A program made the position numbers and the translations under genes. This document shows, one piece after another, positions 34,665 through 43,963 of a stretch of DNA of 64,000 nucleotides; positions within the stretch are counted from its first letter, which is position 1; the number at the start of each line of letters is the position of its first letter. The stretch lies in assembly GCA_040902925.1 (NCBI GenBank), contig JBBDWJ010000244.1, positions 23,606-87,605 of the forward strand, read 5' to 3'. The DNA is from JBBDWJ01 sp040902925. GTDB taxonomy: Bacteria; Acidobacteriota; Terriglobia; Bryobacterales; UBA6623. The notes beneath the pieces were generated by a model, which saw nothing but the letters and a program-made list of their open reading frames with translations, made no database searches and was not told the origin of the DNA.

Positions 34665-36872
34665 ATGAAGATCGCCATCGTCTACAACCGTGAGAGCCGC
34701 AGCGTTATCAACCTGTTTGGCCGGCCGAATCGCGAAAAGATCGGCATGAAAACCATCCGCCGCCTGGAAGAGGCTTTGAAGAAAGGCGATCACCAGGTGA
34801 TTGCGCTCGAAGGCGACAAAGACTTGATCGACCGCCTTGGGGCATTCATGCCGCGGGTGCTCAAAGGCGAGCGGCCGGGCATGGTTTTCAACGTGTCCTA
34901 CGGCATTCAAGGCCAAGCCCGCTACACGCATGTCCCCAGCATCCTTGAAATGGTCGGCATCCCCTACGTTGCTTCGGGGCCGCTAGCCCACTCGCTGGCG
35001 CTCGACAAAGTCGTCACCAAGATGATTCTGCGGCAGCACAATCTGCCTACGCCGGACTTCATCGTGCTCGACAGCCCCGAGGCGGAGATCCCCAAGCTCA
35101 CGTATCCGATGATCGTCAAGCCCAAGAACGAGGCGGTCTCGTTCGGCCTCAAAGTGGTCCACAACGAGAAGGAGCTGCGGGAGGCCGCGGGCGTGATCTT
35201 CAAGGAGTTCGAGCAGGCGGTACTGGCCGAGCAGTTCATCGAGGGCCGCGAAGTCAACGTCGGGCTATTGGGGAACAACCCGCCGGAAGCATTCCCCCCG
35301 GTCGAGTTGAAATTCGGCAAGGGCGGACCGGGCATTTATACGTACGAGGACAAAACGGGCCGCAGCGGCCGTGAAATCGGCCACGAATGCCCCGCCAAGA
35401 TCGGCCCCGAGCTGACGGCCAGGGCGGTCGAAATCTCGAAGAAAGCGTTCATGGCGCTGGGCTGCTACGATTGCGCCCGCGTCGATATGCGGCTCGACAA
35501 AAAGGGCAACCTCTACATCCTCGAGATCAACAGTCTGCCCAGCCTGGGCGAGCACGGTTCCTACCTGGTAGGCGCCGCCGCCGTGGGCCTCGATTTCACG
35601 AAATTCGTCAACCGCCTGGTGGAGGTCGCCAGCTCGCGCTACTTCGGAACGCCGCAGCCGCCGCAGTTCGACACCAAGGAGGTCGACACCGCCACGCACG
35701 CCTTCTCGTTTCTCACCGAGCGGCGCGAACGGATGGAAAAGCGGCTGCGGGAATGGACGTCGCTTTCCAGCCGCACCGGCGATGCCATCGGCATGCAGCG
35801 CGCCGTAAGCCTGGCGAGCGAGATGTTCGACGAACTGGGCATGAAGCCGGTCGTGGAGTTCACCAACGAGCGCGAAGTATGGACCTGGGAGACGGCCAAG
35901 AAAATGGACGACGGCACGCTCTTCATTGGGCACCTTGACGTGCCGTTGGAGGGTTCCGCCCCGCACCAACCATTTCGCCGCGACCCGGAGTGGCTTTACG
36001 GCGAAGGCATCGGCTCCTCGCGCGCGCCGCTGGTGATGCTGGAGTTCGCTTTGCGGTCGTTGCGCAGCATCCGACGGCTGCGCAGCCTGCCGCTGGGCGT
36101 CCTGCTCTATGGTGATGAAGGCTCGGACGCACGGGCCAGCAAAGCCTTTATTGAAGCGGCGGCGGCGCGCGCCAAGCAGGTCCTGATTCTGCGGCCAGGC
36201 AACCTCGGCGATCACATGATCGTGCAGCGCCGCGGCCACCGCAAATACCGTTTTCGCGTCGAGGGCGACGCGCTACGCCCCGGCAGATTGATCAAGAAGC
36301 TGCCCCCGATTCGCTGGACCTGGAAAAGGCTCGAAGAGCTCGCCGAGCTTACCTCTCACAAGAACCGCATCTCTGTCTCAACCCTGGATATGCGGACCGA
36401 GCGGCTTCCCATGCGCCTGCCGCACCGCATCACGTCGACGATTCTGGTGACCTACCCCGACCCGGACGTGATCGGGCCGCTGGAGGAGCGTATGCGGGCG
36501 ATTCCCGGCAAGAGCGGCCCGCGGTGGGAACTTGAGCTGCTTTCCGATCGCCCTCCGATGCGGGAACGCAAAGGCAACCAGCGGCTCGCCAAGTCGCTTG
36601 CCGAAGTCGCGAAGAACTGGGAGATTCCCCTCAAGTACGAATCTTCGACGTACCCCTCGGTGGCAGGACTGGTGCCGGTCAAGACACTATGCCTCTGCGG
36701 CGCCGGGCCTGTGGCGCGCGACCTGGGCAACCCCGGCGAGTCGATCCAGCGCATCAGTCTGGTTCAGAGAACGCTGCTGCTGGCCGAGTTTCTCGCGCAA
36801 CAACTCCAACCCAAGCAGGACGGCAAGCTGCCACCACCACCAAAACAGGACACCAAGCGGGCGGGGAAATAG
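34665..36872 (+). CDS. ATP-grasp ligase (D-Ala-D-Ala ligase-like) fused to an M20-like peptidase domain
   Basis: 735 residues. Residues 1-325 form an ATP-grasp enzyme like D-alanine-D-alanine ligase: MVFNVSYGIQG, LDKVVTKMILRQHNLPTPDF, nucleotide Lys in MIVKPKNEAVSFGL, and metal ligands D274, E287 and N289 in ARVDMRLD...YILEINSLPS. Residues ~365-725 resemble an M20 metallopeptidase: FIGHLDVP (H423, D425), YGEGIGSS, LLYGDEGSDARAS (D484/E485) and a final CGAGPVARDLGNPGESI. At the positions of the bridging Asp and the last His I see Ser and Leu, so the metal site looks incomplete. There is no signal peptide, so it is cytosolic. A ligase-hydrolase fusion suggests handling of a small dipeptide-like amide. 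The GGT-like gene starts 4 bases after its stop. Confidence 0.8.
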   Translation: MKIAIVYNRESRSVINLFGRPNREKIGMKTIRRLEEALKKGDHQVIALEGDKDLIDRLGAFMPRVLKGERPGMVFNVSYGIQGQARYTHVPSILEMVGIPYVASGPLAHSLALDKVVTKMILRQHNLPTPDFIVLDSPEAEIPKLTYPMIVKPKNEAVSFGLKVVHNEKELREAAGVIFKEFEQAVLAEQFIEGREVNVGLLGNNPPEAFPPVELKFGKGGPGIYTYEDKTGRSGREIGHECPAKIGPELTARAVEISKKAFMALGCYDCARVDMRLDKKGNLYILEINSLPSLGEHGSYLVGAAAVGLDFTKFVNRLVEVASSRYFGTPQPPQFDTKEVDTATHAFSFLTERRERMEKRLREWTSLSSRTGDAIGMQRAVSLASEMFDELGMKPVVEFTNEREVWTWETAKKMDDGTLFIGHLDVPLEGSAPHQPFRRDPEWLYGEGIGSSRAPLVMLEFALRSLRSIRRLRSLPLGVLLYGDEGSDARASKAFIEAAAARAKQVLILRPGNLGDHMIVQRRGHRKYRFRVEGDALRPGRLIKKLPPIRWTWKRLEELAELTSHKNRISVSTLDMRTERLPMRLPHRITSTILVTYPDPDVIGPLEERMRAIPGKSGPRWELELLSDRPPMRERKGNQRLAKSLAEVAKNWEIPLKYESSTYPSVAGLVPVKTLCLCGAGPVARDLGNPGESIQRISLVQRTLLLAEFLAQQLQPKQDGKLPPPPKQDTKRAGK

Positions 36873-36875
36873 CCG

Positions 36876-38492
36876 ATGGTCTCGAAACTTCGACGCGCCC
36901 CCGTGGACACCGAACGGCTTGATATCGGAAACCGCCGCATCCGCTTCCCGCAGCGCGTGGGGGTCTCACGCAACGGCATGGTCGCGACGGCGCAGCACCG
37001 CGCCACCGACGCCGGCGTCGAAATTCTCGAGGAAGGCGGCAACGCCATCGACGCCGCCGTGGCCGCGGCCTTCGCACTCGGCGTCTGCGAGCCGGCAGCC
37101 TGCGGGCTCGGCGGACAGACCATGATGCTGATTCACCAGGCCGAATCCCGCCGCACGATTGCTCTCGATGGCTCTTCGCGAGCGCCCAACCGCGCCGTGC
37201 CGGGTTTGCTCGACAAGCCAGAACGGCGCATGGGCTATCGGGCGATGACGGTCCCGAGCACGCCGGCGTGTCTGCGCTACGCCCTAGAGCAGTACGGCAC
37301 GCTCAAACTGCCGCGCCTGCTAGAACCGGCCATTCGCCTTGCCGAAGAGGGTTATGAGATCACGCCGTTGCAGCACTGGCTTGCCCGGCGCGAGCTCAAG
37401 CTTCTCAAGTCGGGCACAGCGGCCCGCTTCTTTCTGCGCGATGGCGAGCGGCCGTATGCCACGGGCGCTTTGTTTAAGCAACCAGTTCTCGCCGAGACGT
37501 TGCGCCGCCTTGCGAAGAAGGGCGTCCGGGATTTTTACTCCGGAGAAATCGCAGCGCAGATCGAGCAGGACATGCTCCGCAACGACGGGCTCATCCATCG
37601 CGACGACCTGGCGCAAGTGCCCCGTCCGATCGAGCGGCGCCCAGTTTCGGGCCACTACATGGGCTACCGCGTGTTCACGTTCCCTCCGCCGGCCGCCGGA
37701 CGTACGTTGATTCAGATGATCAACGTGTTCGACCACCTGCCAGCCAAGAATCGCAACCTCGACACGCCGGAAGGCGCGGTTGCCCTCGCCGAGGTGATTC
37801 GGCGCGCGTTTCTCGACCGCCAGGATCGTCCCTATGATCCGAACTTCTACCTGCAAGTCAACTCGAAGCGTATGTTGAGCACGGGGCACGCCAAGACCGT
37901 GGCCCGCCAGGTTCTCAAGCGGCTTCGCACATCGGGTGAGACCACGCATCTTTCCGTGATGGACCGGTACGGCAACGCCGTGGCGCTGACGCAGTCCATC
38001 GAAAACGTCTTCGGGTCATGCTCGGCGACGGCGGAGCTGGGCTTTCTTTACAACAACTACATGAACGCGTTCGATTACTCGGACATCTCGCACCCGCACT
38101 ACATGCGGCCGAACGCGGTGCCCTGGGCGAGCGTCGCGCCAACGATCGTATTTCGCGGCAAGCGCCCCTGGATGGCGATCGGGTCCCCGGGAAGCGAGCG
38201 CATTACGCCCTCAATCTTTCAGGTATTGCACCGCCTGCAGACGCACACTCCGTTCGCGGCCGTGGACGCGCCGCGACTGCACTGCTCGCTGACCGGCACG
38301 GTTTCGTTCGAGGCGGCCCGCATGCGCGACGACATACCGGCGGCGTTGCTACGTCATGGCTATCAGCTCGATATTCGCGATCCCTACTCGTTCTATATGG
38401 GCTGCGTGCAATTGGTTATGCACGAGGGCGAAGAATTCATCGGCGTCGCCGACCCGCGCCGGGATGGCTCGGCCCGGGGTCCCGCCAAGTGA
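36876..38492 (+). CDS. Cytosolic gamma-glutamyltranspeptidase-like Ntn hydrolase
   Basis: 538 residues of the GGT family, normally an autoprocessed Thr-nucleophile enzyme cutting gamma-glutamyl amides. EEGGNAIDAAVAAAFALGVCEP, GLGGQTMMLI, and the processing site GETTHLSVMDRYGNAVALTQSIE with T356 as predicted nucleophile are present, as is MAIGSPGSERITPS. Unlike secreted GGTs it has no signal peptide. Where GGTs carry the Arg that binds the glutamyl carboxylate (D-x-R-E-x-AP), it reads DGSSRAP, so another substrate is likely. It is tightly packed between the ATP-grasp fusion and the amidohydrolase. Confidence 0.85.
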   Translation: MVSKLRRAPVDTERLDIGNRRIRFPQRVGVSRNGMVATAQHRATDAGVEILEEGGNAIDAAVAAAFALGVCEPAACGLGGQTMMLIHQAESRRTIALDGSSRAPNRAVPGLLDKPERRMGYRAMTVPSTPACLRYALEQYGTLKLPRLLEPAIRLAEEGYEITPLQHWLARRELKLLKSGTAARFFLRDGERPYATGALFKQPVLAETLRRLAKKGVRDFYSGEIAAQIEQDMLRNDGLIHRDDLAQVPRPIERRPVSGHYMGYRVFTFPPPAAGRTLIQMINVFDHLPAKNRNLDTPEGAVALAEVIRRAFLDRQDRPYDPNFYLQVNSKRMLSTGHAKTVARQVLKRLRTSGETTHLSVMDRYGNAVALTQSIENVFGSCSATAELGFLYNNYMNAFDYSDISHPHYMRPNAVPWASVAPTIVFRGKRPWMAIGSPGSERITPSIFQVLHRLQTHTPFAAVDAPRLHCSLTGTVSFEAARMRDDIPAALLRHGYQLDIRDPYSFYMGCVQLVMHEGEEFIGVADPRRDGSARGPAK

Positions 38493-39178
38493 GCCTGCCG
38501 CTGCTGCTTTCGGTGCCGCATGCCGGCTTGCGGGTGCCGCCTGAGGTGGAATCTTTCTGTACCCTCACACCGCGCGAGATTGCCGAAGATAGCGACGAAG
38601 GCGCAGCGGAAATCTACGCGCTCGAATCGCACGTGGCGGCCTACCAGACCGCCGATGTGGCGCGCGCCGTCGTCGATCTGAATCGCGCGCCCGGCGACCG
38701 CCGGCCCGACGGCGTCGTCAAAACTCACACCTGCTTCCATGTGCCCGTTTATCGCGAGTTTCCTCCGGAGCCGGTCGTCGAAGCCCTCCTCGAGCGTTAC
38801 TACTGGCCCTATCAGCAGGCGCTGACGCGGCTGGCGTCCCGCGATGTGATGCTTGCGGTCGACTGCCATACGATGCTCGCCAAGGGCCCGCCGATCGGGC
38901 CTGGCCCGGGCATCGAGCGTCCCTGGGTTTGCCTTAGCAACGCGGATGGCACTTGTCCTCAATCCTGGATCGAGGCGCTGCAGCGTTGTTTCCAGGATGT
39001 GTTTGAAGGGCCGGTCACGATCAACGATCCCTTCCGGGGCGGTTACATCACTCGCACCCATGCCGCCGAAATGCCTTGGGTGCAACTGGAACTGTCGCGC
39101 GCTGCGTTTCTGAGCCTGGCCGAGAAACGCGAACGCGTACTGGCAGCCCTCGCCGCCTGGTGCCGCCGGAACTTGTGA
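38489..39178 (+). CDS. N-formylglutamate amidohydrolase-like protein
   Basis: 229 residues. The start is GTG 38489, overlapping the preceding TGA by 4 bases (GTGA). It has the FGase-family signature SVPHAG near the N-terminus, DLNRAPGDRRPDG, VDCHTML in the middle and RGGYITRTHA near the end; His and Asp in PHAG and DCHTM are likely metal ligands. FGases release formate from N-formyl-glutamate in histidine breakdown, but no hut gene is here, so it more likely hydrolyses another acyl amino acid made or used by its two upstream neighbours. Confidence 0.82.
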   Translation: MSLPLLLSVPHAGLRVPPEVESFCTLTPREIAEDSDEGAAEIYALESHVAAYQTADVARAVVDLNRAPGDRRPDGVVKTHTCFHVPVYREFPPEPVVEALLERYYWPYQQALTRLASRDVMLAVDCHTMLAKGPPIGPGPGIERPWVCLSNADGTCPQSWIEALQRCFQDVFEGPVTINDPFRGGYITRTHAAEMPWVQLELSRAAFLSLAEKRERVLAALAAWCRRNL

Positions 39179-39259
39179 CCGGGGCAGTGCATCGCGCTTG
39201 TCCAAAGACTCAAAAAACCCGAAACACCCCAACCACAAGGAGCCCGGCGCTGCGATCGG

Positions 39260-39265
39260 TATAAT
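39260..39265 (+). promoter_or_regulatory. -10 box of the beta-lactamase-like gene
   Basis: TATAAT lies 82 bases before the ATG at 39348, after the end of the amidohydrolase gene. No -35 at the normal distance. It indicates separate transcription of the next gene. Confidence 0.45.
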
Positions 39266-39347
39266 TGCGGCCAGGTGCAGCGCCCGGCCGTCAGAGCCGC
39301 CGCGCCCGCAATTGCCTGGAAGGCCCACTCATTCCTGGGAGGCATTC

Positions 39348-40475
39348 ATGAATCTTCGCCATCGCCGTTCGTCGCTGTTCACGCTCCTCGTCATCGTTCT
39401 GGCTTTCGCCCTGACAGTACCGAACACGTCGGCGGCTTCGGCGGACCGCTTCGAGCAGGCCATCAAGGCAGGCCGCGCCGCTGTCGAGGAACTGGTCGAG
39501 TCTCCGAAGGGTCCTCCCGGAATCGGCGTCGCCGTGTTGGTGGATGGCAGAATCGTTTGGGCGGATGGTTTTGGCTTTGCCGATCTCGAACAACGCGTGG
39601 CGCTCTGGCCCCATACGAAGATGCGCATCGGCAGCGTCTCGAAACCAATCACCTCGGCCGCGCTTGGCCTGCTCTACGAGCAGAACAAACTCGACCTCGA
39701 TGCGCCTGTCCAGAAATACGTGCCGTCGTTCCCCAAGAAAAAATACCCCATCACTACGCGGCAGGTCGCCGGGCATCTTTCCGGCATCCGTCACTATGAG
39801 GACCGCACGGATGCCGAGGTCTTCAATACACGCCACTTCGCCACGGTGCTCGAAGGGCTTTCGCTTTTCAAGGATGATCCGTTGCTGTTTGAGCCCGGTG
39901 AGAAGTTTCACTACTCCAGCCACGGCTGGAATCTGCTCAGCGCGGTGGTCGAAGGCGCCTCCGGGCAGGACTTCCTCAGCTATATGCAACGGAACGTCTT
40001 CGACGCGGCCGGAATGCGCCACACCATCGCCGACCTCAACGCGCTAATCGTTCCAAATCGCGCGCGGTTTTACGTCCGCGACGAACAGGGGCATTGGAAG
40101 AACGCGCCCTATGTCGACAACAGCTACAAGTGGGCCGGCGGTGGGTTTCTGTCCACGCCGGAAGATCTGGTGCGCTTCGGCTGGGCGATCATCGGCGGAC
40201 GTCTGCTGAAACCGGAAACCGTCACCCTGTTTACCACCTCGCAGCGAACCAGCGACGGCAAAGAGACCGGCTACGGCATCGGCTGGGATGTCTCAACAGA
40301 CAGCAAGGGACGCCGCACGATCGGGCACGGTGGAGGTTCGGTGGGCGGAGCCTCGGGGCTGTTGGCTTACCCCGAACAGCGCGTCGTTGTCGCCATCATC
40401 GTCAACACCGGCGAGATCCCCGATCGTGACAAACTCATGCAACGCATCGCCGAGGGATTTATCGCAGCGCCGTAG
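39348..40475 (+). CDS. Exported serine beta-lactamase/DD-peptidase-like hydrolase
   Basis: 375 residues with a signal peptide (LFTLLVIVLAFALTVPNTSA). It belongs to the class C beta-lactamase/D-aminopeptidase/esterase family: S96-V-S-K99 (GSVSKPITSA) is the nucleophile motif, FHYSSHGWNLL occupies the YxN position (Ser instead of Asn), and GHGGGSVGG is the KTG-equivalent. It may act on D-amino acid peptides, cell-wall fragments or esters. GGGAGG lies 5 bases before the ATG. It follows the ATP-grasp/GGT/FGase group but has its own promoter. Confidence 0.88.
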   Translation: MNLRHRRSSLFTLLVIVLAFALTVPNTSAASADRFEQAIKAGRAAVEELVESPKGPPGIGVAVLVDGRIVWADGFGFADLEQRVALWPHTKMRIGSVSKPITSAALGLLYEQNKLDLDAPVQKYVPSFPKKKYPITTRQVAGHLSGIRHYEDRTDAEVFNTRHFATVLEGLSLFKDDPLLFEPGEKFHYSSHGWNLLSAVVEGASGQDFLSYMQRNVFDAAGMRHTIADLNALIVPNRARFYVRDEQGHWKNAPYVDNSYKWAGGGFLSTPEDLVRFGWAIIGGRLLKPETVTLFTTSQRTSDGKETGYGIGWDVSTDSKGRRTIGHGGGSVGGASGLLAYPEQRVVVAIIVNTGEIPDRDKLMQRIAEGFIAAP

Positions 40476-40640
40476 CTCAATTCGCTGCGAATGGACGCTC
40501 CCGGGCGCCCGCGCCTCCATCCGCGTGCCGCGGGAAATCTCGCGCAGACGGCGCGGCGGTTGACCGGCAAAACAGATCGGCGTCCCAGGGGGCATGTCGC
40601 GCTCCCGGCCAGGCACCACAAGGCTCTCCAGGAAACTCCG

Positions 40641-43600
40641 CTAGAAAACCAGGCGCAGCGACAATTGCACGGTTCGCGCCAGCCCCTCGGTCCTGACGAT
40701 CCCGAAATGAGGATCATCGATGTTGGTGAACGGAAAATCCCAGTTCCTGTTGTTGAACACGTTGAGGAAGTCGAAGCTGATGTCCGCAGACAGGATTTCG
40801 CTGACGGCAAGCTGCCTAGTCAGCCTCAGGTCCCATTGCTGAAAACCCTGCATGCGAAATTGGTTGCGCGTCACTGTCCCCGGGCGAAGTTCATTGAAGT
40901 TGGTGGGATCGACATTTTGGAACACCGTCGGGTCGAAAGCGAACCTGCCGGTGATGGTTCGGCCGTCCTGAAGCGTGAACGTACGGACCTCACTGGGATC
41001 GAGCAACTGGAACTCGCCGACCAGGTCGGGCCGCCCGATGCGCTGAAAGCTGTAGGTGGGGTCCTTGGTTTGGCGGATATCGAGCGGCAGGCCCGAGCGC
41101 CAGCGCCACAAGCCGGTGACCTGCCAGTTGTCGAGCCAGGCGAGTTTGCCGTTCCAGCTTCGCGGCAACCGCCATTGATAAAACCACGAGGCCGTCAGAG
41201 TGTGCGTGCGGTCGAAGCTGGAGGGCGACCACGGCGCGGTGATGAGCTCGTCGCCAAAATCGCTGCTGCCATTGTCGAATGACTGCGACCAGGTGTAGTT
41301 GAGATCAAACGCCAAGCCGCGGGCAAGGTAGCGGTTGGCGCGCAACTGCGCACCATGGTAGCGGCCGCTGCCTGAGCTCTCGAACGAGCGGATGTCGCGG
41401 TATTGCGAAAACCGCCGCATGTTGTCGATGAAGGCAAAACTGAGCACCGGATTTCGCTCGAACAGATTCAACTCGCGCTGGCGCTGCAGCGATAGGGTTC
41501 GCGTGCCGACGTAGACCGCGCTGGCGAATACGCGCCCGGCCAATAGCCGCTGCCAGCCGATGGTCCAATGGTGAGCCCTGGCGTTGTCGAAGTTGGGGTC
41601 GAACACCAGGATGGGGTAGGAGACCTGGTTGGAAATGATCTGTCCGGGCTCGAGGCGAGGCACGGTGGAAAGCGGCGCGCGAAAGCTGCCCTTCGTGCCG
41701 AGCCGGCTGAACTCGAAGCGGTTGTCAGTGCTCCAGGGCGGATACGTGGCGCGAAACAGCGCCGTAGCGCTCGATCCCGCGAAAGTTCCAAAATCGTAAA
41801 ACACCCCGTAGGAAGCGCGGAATACCGAGCGGCCCGACTCGCCCAGGATCCAACGCGACAGCCGGTTATCCCAGCCAGGCGAAAAAGCCAGACCGACCCG
41901 CGGAGCCCAGTTGCGGCCGTCGGTGCCTACCGTCGAGCGCGGCAACGCGCCGCCCAAAGGGTCGGGGTCGCCCGGGAAGATCAAGTTCGGGAGGGTGTTG
42001 GGAAATTTCTGAGTCGTCACGCCCTCGCGGAAAGCGGCGATGCGGTCAAAGCGGTCGACCGCCGGGGGCTGCGACTCGTAACGAATACCCAAAGTCAGTT
42101 GCAGGCCGCGCGCCAGCCGGAAGTCGCCCTCGCCGTAGAAAGCAAACTCCTCCCAGCGCAAATCGAGGCTGCGCGGGCTCTGTAGGCGATAACGTCCCGG
42201 AACGCCCATCAACAGGTTGGCCACGCTGTTGCGCGTTCCCTGAAAGGCGCCGGCAATGAAATCGAAGCTGCCGGCGAAGTTTTCCGTATTCGTAAACGGC
42301 CAGATGCCTCGCCGAAACAGCGCGCCGCCGCGCAGCACGTGGCCCCGCGGGCGGTACTCGAAATCGTTGCGGATCTGGTAGGTCGTTTCGATCGACGACT
42401 CCGAAGAAACGAACGGCGCGATCCGAAATCGCTGCGCGCCCGTGTTCGTGAATAGCGTCACATCGGGGATCGTTCCTGGATCTACACCGCTGAAGCTGGC
42501 GTAGTCGAACCCAAACGTGCCGGCCGACGTATCGTGATAGTCCAAATGGCCCGTCCAGCGACCGATCGACAAACGCTGGCCGGAAAGCTGCACGGCGTGA
42601 GTGATGTTCGGCGTCGGCGTATGGATGACCGAAATTTGCGCGTTGTGGGAGAGCTGACGGCGCCGCGAGACCGCGCGCGGAGACGGTGTCAGGAAATCGC
42701 TAAGGGGATCGCGCACCACGTTGCGGAACCCTACGTGGCTGGCGTTGATGGCCCACTTTGACAAGCGATAATCGAGCCGCCCCAGGAACATTTCCCCGGT
42801 GCTTTCGAGATTGTTTTCGGCCTGGTGCAGCGCTTGCCCGAACACGTTCGGTTCCGGGACAAACGTGGCCAAGTACTTTTGCATCAGGGGATCAAAACGG
42901 CTTTCGGGAACCTTGCCGTCGGGGAACAGTTGTCCGCTTTGCGGATCCAAAGGAGCGGTGGCGGGGTCGCTCGAAAAATCGCCCAGCCGTTCCTGGAAAC
43001 TCAGGACGGGATATTGTGCCGTATGCCGGCGCTCAGCGCGCCAGATCTCTCCATCGAGCAACAGGAACAAGCCGCGCGCGAGCGGACCGCCGGCCTGGCC
43101 GCCGCCCGCGAATCCCTCCAGCGAATCCGTCGAGCCGTCGTAGGTCTCCAGAAGATTTCCAAGATGCGGGCGCCAGAAGCCGCGCGCCTGGCCGTGCCAG
43201 TTGGGCCCGCCGCCGCGGGTCACCGGAGCGACCACGGCTCCGGCGTTGCGGCCGTCGCGGGCGGAATAGGTGTGGGTCACGACGCGGAAGGTTTCGATCG
43301 CTTCCGGCGCCGGCCCGTAGGTGCCGGCCTGGGAGCCGGTGAGCCGGTTCTGGGCGTTGTTCGATCCGCCATCAAGCTGGTAGTTGATCGCCGAGCGCCG
43401 CGACCCGTTGGCGGAAACAGCCGCGCCGCGCCCCGAAAACGGATTAACCTCAAGGGCCTCGACAGGGCTCATGCCCGGCACCAAGAGAAGCATCTTGTCG
43501 AGCGCCGTGCGGCCCTCGGTGCCAAGCAAAACCGGGACCGCTTCGATCTGCTCGCGCACCAGCCCGTATTCCAGTGCGATGCCTTCCAAGCCGGCCGTCG

Positions 43601-43955
43601 GCCGCGTCAACGGACGGGACAACTTCTCCAATTGCACGACGACATCGACAGGGCTGTCGGGCAGCAGCTCATAAGGACCGAGGCGTTGAACTGCGTAGCT
43701 TTCGATCTCGAACGAAAGAGAGTAGCGGCCGGTGCGCAGTCCGCCGAAGGAGAATAGGCCGGCGATATCGGTGTGCGCGGTGATGAGTTTGGCGCTCGAA
43801 AGGTCGATCAGCCCGACCTCGACGTCCCGCAGCGGGAGGCCGCTCGAATCGTGCACGCGACCTTGGATGGTTCCGGGGGAAAAGATCTGCGCGGAAGCGC
43901 TAACCACCGCCATCGAGAAAGCGGCGAGCGCCAGCAAAGTCCACGCTCGAAGCAT
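40641..43955 (-). CDS. TonB-dependent receptor with carboxypeptidase-regulatory-like domain
   Basis: About 1104 residues, typical of the large Oar-like receptors of Acidobacteriota. A signal peptide (TLLALAAFSMAVVSASA) is followed by a carboxypeptidase-regulatory-like beta domain (GTIQGRVHDSSGLPLRDVEV, residues ~30-115), a plug (~130-250, with VNPFSGRGAAVSANGSRRSAINYQLDG) and a long barrel ending LARTVQLSLRLVF with a C-terminal Phe. It should take up a polymer or protein-derived ligand through the outer membrane. Genes for an ECF sigma and its anti-sigma are directly upstream on the same strand, so it is probably their target. ATG 43955 is taken; GTG 43961 is the alternative. Confidence 0.92.
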   Translation of the reverse strand: MLRAWTLLALAAFSMAVVSASAQIFSPGTIQGRVHDSSGLPLRDVEVGLIDLSSAKLITAHTDIAGLFSFGGLRTGRYSLSFEIESYAVQRLGPYELLPDSPVDVVVQLEKLSRPLTRPTAGLEGIALEYGLVREQIEAVPVLLGTEGRTALDKMLLLVPGMSPVEALEVNPFSGRGAAVSANGSRRSAINYQLDGGSNNAQNRLTGSQAGTYGPAPEAIETFRVVTHTYSARDGRNAGAVVAPVTRGGGPNWHGQARGFWRPHLGNLLETYDGSTDSLEGFAGGGQAGGPLARGLFLLLDGEIWRAERRHTAQYPVLSFQERLGDFSSDPATAPLDPQSGQLFPDGKVPESRFDPLMQKYLATFVPEPNVFGQALHQAENNLESTGEMFLGRLDYRLSKWAINASHVGFRNVVRDPLSDFLTPSPRAVSRRRQLSHNAQISVIHTPTPNITHAVQLSGQRLSIGRWTGHLDYHDTSAGTFGFDYASFSGVDPGTIPDVTLFTNTGAQRFRIAPFVSSESSIETTYQIRNDFEYRPRGHVLRGGALFRRGIWPFTNTENFAGSFDFIAGAFQGTRNSVANLLMGVPGRYRLQSPRSLDLRWEEFAFYGEGDFRLARGLQLTLGIRYESQPPAVDRFDRIAAFREGVTTQKFPNTLPNLIFPGDPDPLGGALPRSTVGTDGRNWAPRVGLAFSPGWDNRLSRWILGESGRSVFRASYGVFYDFGTFAGSSATALFRATYPPWSTDNRFEFSRLGTKGSFRAPLSTVPRLEPGQIISNQVSYPILVFDPNFDNARAHHWTIGWQRLLAGRVFASAVYVGTRTLSLQRQRELNLFERNPVLSFAFIDNMRRFSQYRDIRSFESSGSGRYHGAQLRANRYLARGLAFDLNYTWSQSFDNGSSDFGDELITAPWSPSSFDRTHTLTASWFYQWRLPRSWNGKLAWLDNWQVTGLWRWRSGLPLDIRQTKDPTYSFQRIGRPDLVGEFQLLDPSEVRTFTLQDGRTITGRFAFDPTVFQNVDPTNFNELRPGTVTRNQFRMQGFQQWDLRLTRQLAVSEILSADISFDFLNVFNNRNWDFPFTNIDDPHFGIVRTEGLARTVQLSLRLVF

Positions 43956-43963
43956 GGGCACGA

